Shown: piece by piece, positions 56,210 to 64,000 of the stretch | Layout of the letters: every line of letters begins with the position of its first letter | Position numbering within the stretch: the stretch's first letter is position 1 | NCBI RefSeq assembly: GCF_029784135.1 | Contig: NC_073745.1 | Span: 85,264,666 to 85,328,665 of the forward strand | Direction of reading: 5' to 3' | Length of the DNA: 64,000 nucleotides | DNA from: Toxorhynchites rutilus septentrionalis | Lineage: Eukaryota > Arthropoda > Insecta > Diptera > Culicidae | Notes under the pieces: model-generated | Told to the model about the DNA's origin: nothing | What the model saw: only the letters and a program-made list of their open reading frames with translations | The model's database searches: none | Translations under genes and position numbers: made by a program

Positions 56210-57974
56210 TCACTTGTTATAGGTTTTAATTCTATTTTTGTGAACTATATCTTCTTTTCCGTTTATTTTTATTTTTATATTTGGGTCAAGGTCCTCGATG
56301 ACCGTGTATGGTTGTCTAATTTTTTACCAATTTCATTCTTTATTAGGATTAAATCATCCTTATCGTAAAGTTTTCTGGTGGTCTTTAGATTACTCTTTGT
56401 AATTCGTTTCGTCTTGTCTGTTAAAAGATTTTGTCTTATTTCTTTATGACAAATCTGTAATTTCATTGTGAGTTGCTTACTATAGTCGTCAATATCATAG
56501 ACAGGTGTTGCTTCATCGTTTGTCAAATTTGATGGCATGTTGCTATTTTTGCCGAATACTAAATAAAAAGGTGTATATTTGGTATTGGTGTGTACTGTAT
56601 TATTGTACGCAAAAGTGTAAAAAGGTATCCAGTGTACCCAAGAGAATAATTTTTCGTTACAATATATTCGTAGAAAATTTCCCAAACTTTTGTGGGTATT
56701 TTCTAAAGAACCTATTGTTACATGATGATATGCTGTTGAATTTAACTTTTGAATATTTAATTGTTTTGCTACGGATTCAAATAAACTTGACATGAATTCC
56801 TTTCCTCTGTCTGAGGCAATTCGTTTTGGGACACCATATTTTAAAATAACATGTTCCACGAATGCTTTGGCTACTATTTCGGTCGATTTATTCGCAATTA
56901 GCGTTGCAGTTATGTATTTTGTTAGTTCGCATTGAGTGGTTAGGATATATTCGTAACCACTAGGACCTACTAAATCCACATAAACTTTTTCAAACGCATA
57001 ACTAGCAGTCGTAGTGACTTGCATAGGCGGTTTTGCACATCTTCCAATCTTAAATACTTGACATTGCTTGCATTTTTTGATGAAATTTTCTACATCAGAT
57101 TTCATATTTTTCCAAAAATATTTCTTGCGAATGGTCGCAAATGTTCTTCTAATTCCTGCATGTCCAGCAGTTGGTAATATGTGGTAGTCGTTTAAGATTA
57201 ATAATTGTTTGTCTTTTATTTCTTTTATATGCTCTCCTAGTTTGATTAAAATTGGTAATGTTTTGTACGATTTTGTTTTCATTGTTGTTGTTGGTCGACC
57301 ATATTCTTGTATTTCTTCGTACTTTTTAATAAATTTATTGACGTCATTCGATTTTCTATCATTCTTAATGGTGATATTTTTTTTTATTATTTTTATTTGA
57401 ATATTCCGCTATTTTGACAGCATTGCCCGTAGGTCAAGTTGTGTCCTTTTAGACGGAATTTCAATTTCTTCATTGGAGATTTGCATATTTTTTATGTTTT
57501 CTTTTATTGTCAATTTTAGGTATTCATCTTGCTTAGACGTCGGTTAATCAGGCCTAGCGTCATTAGCTATTTCTTGTTTAAGTTTTGACGCTCTGGTTAC
57601 TACCAGAACTGTTTTCTCATATATGGTTTTCAGGTCTTGAATCGAAATGCGTGACAACGCGTCCGCTATCACATTTTCGCTTCCTTTCCTGTAAATTACG
57701 TCAAAGTTATATTCTTCCAAAGCTAATCTGAATTTTGTGTCAGCCTACTGGAGGGGTCTGATAATGAAAATAAATAGACTAACGGTCTATGGTCACTGTA
57801 GACTGAAAACTTCCTTCCATATAAGTATGGTCTGAAATGTTTGACAGCCCACACCATAGCCAATAGTTCTTTCTCTATGGTGCTGTAATTTATTTCGGCT
57901 TTGTTTAGAGATCGAATATTCAGAGAATATTCAGCCGTTGTCGCGGAGGTCAAAAACCGAGCTGGCTGCTCCAA
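56210..57974 (-). pseudogene. Ty3/gypsy pol fragment: RNase H and integrase
   Basis: The minus strand carries RNase H text ([20 protein letters not shown] and [11 protein letters not shown]) near 57770-57910. After a frameshift come IYRKGSENVIADALSRIS and, from 57282, the integrase: H-H finger ending KCKQCQ, VYVDLVGPS (D), IASDRGKEF (D) and the region IGSLENTHKS (E). A frameshift near 56310 cuts the tail, which continues as PYTVIEDLDPNI. RT, gag and LTRs are missing. It is a truncated copy unrelated to the provirus at 17131. Confidence 0.82.
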
Positions 57975-60179
57975 AATATGTGTGCTTGTGTACTTTGGTT
58001 CTTGAGATCTTGCTGCGATATGTATCTGCCTCTTCAGTTTTCACTTCAATGTGCCCAGGTTTCTGTCAGCCACTTGAAGTACTTGTAGCGTTGGGTGAAA
58101 ATTGGTATTATTAATGCATGAAAACAGATGTTAAAAGCTGTCTTACCTGCCCTCTTAACGATTCAGATGGTTGATTCTTAGTAGAACTAAATTAACAAAT
58201 TGAAACTTCGCTCTCGGTGTCTGATATAAAAGAATACTCCTATTTTCGTGGAAAAATGAGATGAGTGTGTTGAAACAACAAGTATGGATTGTATTCTGAT
58301 CGGCGAGTAGAAATATTATTTGTGTATCAATACCTAAAAACGATCTGCGATATTAGCCAGAGTGCTATTGATCATTCGCGCCTAAGAATCGGAAAGATTC
58401 TTGCTCAGAAAATATGAAATTGTTCTACTACGTCATTTTGAGTCGGTTCCATTCCATTCTTTCCATTCTACGGAATTTCATGAAACGCACCGCATGATGT
58501 CATTCGGAAATTCCTTGTTCATTATCTCTAGGAAAGTCAAGGTAAGGACATTTCGTTCATACCTTCAAACAAACATTCGTTTGCAGGTTAACTGTTGCTT
58601 CATAATTAACTAACATATCGTATCACACTGCGTTCAGGAAATCCATATCTACATGTGCACTCGTGGAGCTGAAATTATTCGACAAAGAAACACCACTCAA
58701 GGGGAAAAGCCTCATGTGGCAGAATCAAGCCTAATTAATTATTTAATTAATTGCTTAGGTCGTAAAAAATCAGCTTACATAGGCCAACGGTTGAGATTGT
58801 AACTCTCTTGTAACTGAAAAACTAGACGCTTGACAGCGTCGGCACATGCCAATAAAGAGGCTTCTTCGGAATGGCACCGATTCTCGGCGCATAAAGAAAT
58901 CATCTGTCAGCCGTGGGGTGTCATGTTCATGATGGCATCTTCCAGCGGTGATTGGTTAGATCGAAGGAAACTGTACCCACCGAGCCGACCCGGTAATCGG
59001 ATCGGTACGGTATTGTCAATAACATTCCTTTCTAAATCCAGAAGTAATCATTCAAGTTCATCGCTATTGCTGTCGTCGTAGTTGTTGCAAGCCATCAACA
59101 ATCAGCTTAACAATTTTTATGTTTTATTATCTTGTCACCTGTGCTTGTGTGCCTTGTTGTTTACTGCTCCATTGCAGGGAACTGGGACATATAACCTTCA
59201 ACCAAGAGCAAACCTATTATAGGCCGGTCGCACTAATTGCAGTTTTCTGAATCAGTGCACAAACAAATAATTAGCGCACTAGTAAAACCGCGAATGGGAA
59301 CTTTTTATTTTAATTAATCGCCATAAACTGTCGACTAAGCAGCCGTGCCGAAAGCCGCTTTGCGGTTCCTGCCTTCAAAGGCGTCAAAATCCTTCAAATT
59401 TTCATGAAAGTTTGAAACGTTTGCGTTTCGCGTTGTTGTTTTGTTTGTCTGCTCATATGCGTTCGATGCGATGGTCGGTGACTGCGCCGAAAAGCTCAAT
59501 AACCGCGCGAATTCACGCGGATATTCGTACCACCTGGGAGAGTTGAGAAGCGTATTCATATAGATATACATTCACACATATTTAGCCAGTCGCTAGGGTC
59601 AAGACCAATGTCACTCCGGGCCCGCCGCGTTTGTATGCTTTGTTTATGAGTCGAATGAGGAAAACAGTCGCGTCGAAGTTGGCAAAAATAAAAGCTGCCT
59701 TTGCGGTGCGACGGCAATGACAACTTAAGCCGCAGGGCAGTCGCCGTATTTGGTCAATAGCTTTGTGCGTGGCCAGCCTTAGATTGGGCCAACTGATGGG
59801 ATGAACTTTTGTGACGATAAGAAAGAGTGATCGATTATTTTTGCTTAGGAATCATTTCCGAGCTGCTTAGGGGGTGAAGCTTGCAGGTCAGTCGATTTCA
59901 AGTTGCTTGAAGGTCAATTTTTAATTTATGAAAGTTAGGAGGGATTCTAGGAACCGTTTACAAATGGATACTTCTCCCCAAACGCAAAATAAGTTTTGTT
60001 TTGCAATATGTGCTTTAGCACTACTTTGATTTGGAATTAATGTGGCAGGTTATAGTGATCACTTCTATCTCATATACAATGTAAATAGTGGTACAATCGA
60101 TAGAATGGTACTGCTTTGATGTCAATGACAACCCACGTTATCAGAACTTAAAAACTAGCTAGGTCTACCCAAAAAAACT
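57975..60179. other. Spacer without recognised gene
   Basis: Frames of 60-85 codons exist but none has a recognised domain. The stretch 58830-59800 is richer in GC and could hold host regulatory or exonic sequence; nothing specific is seen. Confidence 0.4.
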
Positions 60180-62355
60180 GTTTTCGAAAATTTGCATGCA
60201 ATGTAAAAGATCAAAAAATGAGGAAAATAAATACTATACGAGTTGTCTGCAAATGCCATTCACCACCGATTCAATATCATGGTTTCCTTTCCACAAACAT
60301 ATAAGTTTTCTGCGGCGAAATATGACTGTCGATAAAAAGGTGATCGGTGGATATATTTTGATTATAAGTGTACCTGGGGGAGACACATTGCGTATTTGAA
60401 ACAGAAATGCCAGCAAAGAATCAATTTTCTCCAAACAATTACCGGAACATGGTGGGGTGCCCATCCAGGAGACCTCATTCAGTTGTACAAAACAACGATA
60501 TTATCAGTGTTAGAATATGGCAGTTTTTGCTTCCGATCAGCTGCCAGGATTCATATCCTCAAGCTGGAGAGAGTACAATATCGTTGCTTGCGTATAGCCA
60601 TGGGGTGTTTGCATTCGACACATACGATGAGTCTCGAAGTTTTGGCAGGAGTACCCTCGCTTACTCCTCGGTTCACAGAATTATCCTACAGATTTCTCAT
60701 CCGTTGCAAGATCATGAATCCATTGGTGATTGATAACTTCGAAAATCTACTCCAACTGACTCCTCAGTCAAGTTTTATGTCTTTATACCATGAGTACCTT
60801 ACCCACGACGTGTACCCTTCACCAGGCATCTCCAACCAAGTTTGCTTCCCTTACTTCTGCAATTCCTCTGTCATTTTTGATCTGTCCATGCGACAAAAAA
60901 TCCATGGAATCCCAGATCACCTACGCTCCGATTCTATTCCGCCGATATTTTCGGCAGAATATGGGAAAGTTAGATCTGATAAAATGTTCTTTACTGACGG
61001 TTCATTCATAAACGGGTCCACTGGCTTCGGCACCTTCAATGAAAATTCCAGTGCCTCTTTCAAACTCAAAGATCCTTGTTCCGTGTATGTCGCTGAACTG
61101 GGTGCGATATATTACGCATTAGGGATCATTGAAACATTGCCCATCGACCACTATTTTATTTTTTCAGACAGTCTCAGCTCAATAGAGGCAATCCGCTCAA
61201 TGAAAGTTGATAAACGCTCATCTTATTTCCTAACAAGAATAAGACAACTATTGAGTGTTTTGGTCGAAAAATTATTCAAGATTACATTAGCATGGGTTCC
61301 CTCTCATTGTTCGATTCCGGGGAATGAGAAAGCGGACTCGCTAGCTAAGTTGGGCGCTTTAGAAGGCACACTTTTAGAAAGGCAAATTGCTTATAATGAA
61401 TTTTTCCACATTCCTCGTCAGTACACGCTCGTAAGTTGGCAGCGCATGTGGAGTGGAGATGAGTTCGGTCGTTGGTTACACACGATTATCCCTAAGGTCT
61501 CGACGAGTACATGGTTCAAGGGATTGAATGTAGGTCGTGATTTCATTCGCGTGATATCTCGGCTTATGTCCAATCACTATAACCTAAACGCGCATCTCTA
61601 TCGCATTGGGCTCGCAGCAAACAATCTTTGTGATTGTGGCGATGGCTACCACGACATCGAGCATGTTGTCTGGTCGTGTATCCGGTTCCATGCTGCTCGC
61701 TCTCAGCTCTCTAGAGCACTGAGAGCACAAGGCAGACAATCGGATATCCCCGTCCGGGATATCTTAGGTAGCCGAGATCCTGATCTTCTGCTTCATCTAT
61801 ACCTGTTCCTCAGAAACGCCGATGTCAACGTTTAATGATGTTTCCTTCGTTTTGTCCCCGTTTCATATCCCTCTTATCCGATCGATAAACTTTTACTTAG
61901 TCGCGGCAATACATACACACACTCTTTACAGATGCACGGGCCGAAGGTTGTGCAGTCCACTGATTATTCAACAAGAGCCAAAGGTTGTACCGCTCATGAG
62001 AACTCTACACGAGCTGATGATTGCGCCGGCTAGTGACCATTCTATCCTGGATTCCTCGAGTCGAGAAAGACGCACCACGCTAGATATGAGGTACAGACTA
62101 GGGGGGCGTTGCTGATTAATGGTCAGCTGCATCCCAATACGAAGTATCCCGTGTCGGGCACACGTACAGAGCATCGAAGACTGCGACATACCAATTATGA
62201 GAACACTTGTAATACTAACCTCGAGTCAACCGCGAGTAATCGGTTACATATTACTAACATAGTCTAAGCAAACATTGTCAAAATATTGAACTCCCGGCCC
62301 CGTTAGGCTGACGCCATATGAGCCTTAATAAAATATATATTTTGGATAAAAAAAA
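60180..62355 (+). mobile_element. Non-LTR retrotransposon of I-clade type, 5'-truncated
   Basis: The 3' part of ORF2 and the 3' untranslated region are present, ending in a short poly(A) run near 62349-62358 after AATAAAATATATAT. The 5' boundary is unclear; YKCTWGRHIAYL near 60360 is the first solid match. 5' truncation is typical of LINE insertions. A C-terminal RNase H points to the I group or a relative. Confidence 0.82.
60396..61835 (+). CDS. LINE ORF2 C-terminal part: RT thumb, RNase H, zinc-like tail
   Basis: 479 open codons; the true frame extends upstream to at least 60360, so this ATG is an internal methionine. The segment TTILSVLEYGSFCFRSAA is the conserved post-catalytic RT region. 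RNase H follows with D in FFTDGSFINGSTGFG, E in VAELGAIYYAL, D in FSDSLSSIEAI and D in GNEKADSLAK. A cysteine/histidine motif (CDCGDGYHDIEHVVWSC) sits near the end. No stop interrupts it. The RT catalytic domain is absent, so it cannot retrotranspose. Confidence 0.85.
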   Translation: MKQKCQQRINFLQTITGTWWGAHPGDLIQLYKTTILSVLEYGSFCFRSAARIHILKLERVQYRCLRIAMGCLHSTHTMSLEVLAGVPSLTPRFTELSYRFLIRCKIMNPLVIDNFENLLQLTPQSSFMSLYHEYLTHDVYPSPGISNQVCFPYFCNSSVIFDLSMRQKIHGIPDHLRSDSIPPIFSAEYGKVRSDKMFFTDGSFINGSTGFGTFNENSSASFKLKDPCSVYVAELGAIYYALGIIETLPIDHYFIFSDSLSSIEAIRSMKVDKRSSYFLTRIRQLLSVLVEKLFKITLAWVPSHCSIPGNEKADSLAKLGALEGTLLERQIAYNEFFHIPRQYTLVSWQRMWSGDEFGRWLHTIIPKVSTSTWFKGLNVGRDFIRVISRLMSNHYNLNAHLYRIGLAANNLCDCGDGYHDIEHVVWSCIRFHAARSQLSRALRAQGRQSDIPVRDILGSRDPDLLLHLYLFLRNADVNV

Positions 62356-62358
62356 AAG

Positions 62359-62599
62359 GTGATCTAGTTCGACAAGCCATAACCAGGACACCCCTCAATG
62401 TCGCAGCCAGAGCGAAACATTCATACTTGTATAGATTTTTCCGAAAATTATCGTTGGATATATCAACGTTCCTTTAACATGAAGTCAAGCACATATATTG
62501 TTAATATTCTCTGGTATATTTTGATCGAATTGAAAACTGAAGTGCTACATGGGCTTCTCTCCAGGTTCTGGCTTAACCTCTCTTCTGTATAATTTTATA
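62359..62599. other. Spacer
   Basis: No recognised feature between the LINE tail and the mariner copy. Confidence 0.35.
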
Positions 62600-63630
62600 T
62601 TAGGCAGACTACTATGACAAAGGCAAAAATGCATCTCAAGCTGCCAATAAAATTTGTGCAGTTTATGGACTCGATACAGTTTCCATTTCCACCGCACAAC
62701 GATGGTTTCAACGTTTTCGTTCTGGTGTAGAGGTCGTCGAAGATGCGCCACGCTCCGGAAGGCCTGTCGTCGAAAATTGCGACAAAATCGCTGAATTAGC
62801 CGAGAAAGACCGGCATAGTAGCAGCCGTAGCATCGGCCAAGAGCTGGGGATAAGTCATCAAACCGTTATTAACCATTTGAAGAAGCTTGGATTCACAAAG
62901 AAGCTCGATGTATGGGTGCCACACACGTTGACGCATAAAAACATCTTTGACCGTATCGACGCATGTGAATCGTTGCTGAATCGCAACAAAATCGACCCGT
63001 TTCTGAAGCGGATGGTGACTGGCGATGAAAAGTGGGTCACTTACGACAACGTGAAGCACAAACGGTAATAGTCGAAGCCCGCTAAAGCGGCTCAGACGGT
63101 GGCCAAGCCCTCATTAACGGCCAGGAAGGTTCTGCTGTGTGTTTGATGGGATTGTTAAGGAATAATCTATTATGAGCTGCTTCCCTATGGCCAAACGCTC
63201 AATTCGGACCTGTACTGCCAACAACTGGACCGCTTGAAGGTAGTACTCATGAAGAAGAGGCCATCTTTGATAAACAGAGGCCGCATTGTCTTCCATCAGG
63301 ACAACGCCAGGCCACACACTTCTTTGGTGACGCGCCAGAAGCTCCGGGAGCTCGGATGGGAGGTTCTTTTGCATCCACCGTATAGTCCGGACCTTGCACC
63401 AAGTGACTACTACCTGTTTTTGTCCATGGCGAACGAGCTAGGTAGTCAGAAGTTAGCCACAAAAGAGGCCTGTGAAAATTGGCTATCCGAGTTTTTTGCC
63501 AATAAGGAAGCGAACAAAACGGCAAATATTTGAACAAAAAAATATTTGACTTAAAACAGATGATTGTAACTAATTTTATGAACAAATGAAAATTCAAAAA
63601 AAATACCGCAGGACTTTTTTGACAGCCTAA
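62600..63630 (+). mobile_element. mariner transposon, 5' end truncated
   Basis: The right TIR (reverse complement TTAGGCTGTCAAAAAAGTCC) ends at 63630 and is followed by TA. At the left, only TTAGGC at 62600-62605 remains before the coding sequence starts, with TA in front. A deletion has removed most of the left TIR and the leader. Confidence 0.78.
62607..63533 (+). pseudogene. mariner transposase (D34D type), several stops
   Basis: From YYDKGKNASQAANKICAVYG the helix-turn-helix region is readable, with STAQRWFQRFRSG. MVTGDEKWVTYDNVKHKR holds the first aspartate, then two stops follow (TAA, TAG). More stops lie near 63140-63160. FHQDNARPHTS holds the second aspartate and YSPDLAPSDYYLF the third, 34 residues on. 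The C-terminal end is shortened. This is a standard mariner organisation with decay. Confidence 0.85.
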
Positions 63631-63740
63631 TATTAATGATATTGATATTCATCTTGCAGTTGGCTATATAGGTTGGACTCGATTATACATGATTCGATTG
63701 TATACAAATTTAGACTCGAATCTATATAATTATACATATC

Positions 63741-64000
63741 TTCTTCTTCTTCTTCAATGGCACTAACGTTCCTAGAGGAACTTCGCCGTCTCAACGTAGT
63801 ATTACTTGCGTCATTTTTATTAGTACTTAGTTAAGATTTCTATGCCAAATAACACGCCTTGAATGCATTCTGAGTGGCAAGCTCTAGAAATACGCGTGAT
63901 CACAGTGCAAGTCGGAGGAAATTTCTTTGACGAAAAATTCTCCCGACCAGAACGGGAATCGAACCCGAACACCCGGCATGTTAGTTATGACGCTAACCAC
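63741..64000 (-). mobile_element. tRNA-headed SINE with GAA tail, copy 3, cut by the window edge
   Basis: In antisense, the tail reads TTCTTCTTCTTCTTCAATGG and the body follows to the B box region (GGGAATCGAACCCGAACAC) and most of the A box (GACGCTAACCAC). The head runs off the window. It matches copies 1 and 2 closely. Confidence 0.9.

Overview
The window reads as repeat-rich intergenic or intronic DNA from a mosquito genome, most likely Aedes-type. The evidence is ITmD37E-family DNA transposons, tRNA-headed SINEs ending in GAA repeats, BEL/Pao and Ty3/gypsy elements, an insect-type env-bearing retroelement, long (TA)n arrays and AT-rich spacers. I recognise no intact host protein gene. The only host-gene relic is a broken histone H2A-like sequence.

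Layout. 1-8720: two BEL/Pao elements in the same orientation; the younger appears to have inserted into the older. 8900-12060: palindromic A/T-rich repeats around the histone pseudogene. 12060-16970: mostly featureless spacer, with a 161-bp SINE that has clear target-site duplications. 16970-24704: a structurally complete errantivirus-like provirus with two LTRs that look identical by eye, gag, a candidate -1 frameshift site, pol and env, inserted in a (TA)n array. 25609-30458: a hAT relic bounded by a perfect 8-bp duplication, filled with pogo-like deletion derivatives, a SINE, a 450-bp hairpin and an ITmD37E copy. 30820-33555: a (TA)n array, a mariner tail and spacer. 33548-38173: a second hAT relic with its own 8-bp duplication, holding a MITE and a broken pogo/Tigger transposase gene. 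38463-39054: a 592-bp MITE. 39590-44110: a rearranged Tc1 element split by a Ty3/gypsy element whose reverse transcriptase carries a 118-nt intron-like insert. 44280-50000: a LINE relic, a SINE inserted in a SINE, and a nearly open ITmD37E element. 50360-54390: a degenerate tandem repeat split by a third hAT-type element, then mariner-type remnants. 55416-57974: a (TA)n array, a 143-bp tandem repeat and an antisense gypsy integrase fragment. 60180-64000: a 5'-truncated I-clade-like LINE, a mariner pseudogene and a third long-SINE copy cut by the window edge.

Nearly all open reading frames belong to mobile elements, and most are broken. The exception is the provirus at 17131-24674. Its three frames are open, its catalytic motifs are present, and its leader donor and env acceptor suggest a spliced env mRNA. 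The nesting gives a relative order of insertions (hAT, then pogo-like, then ITmD37E; Tc1, then Ty3). Relics on both strands could make the locus a small-RNA source, which the sequence alone cannot show.
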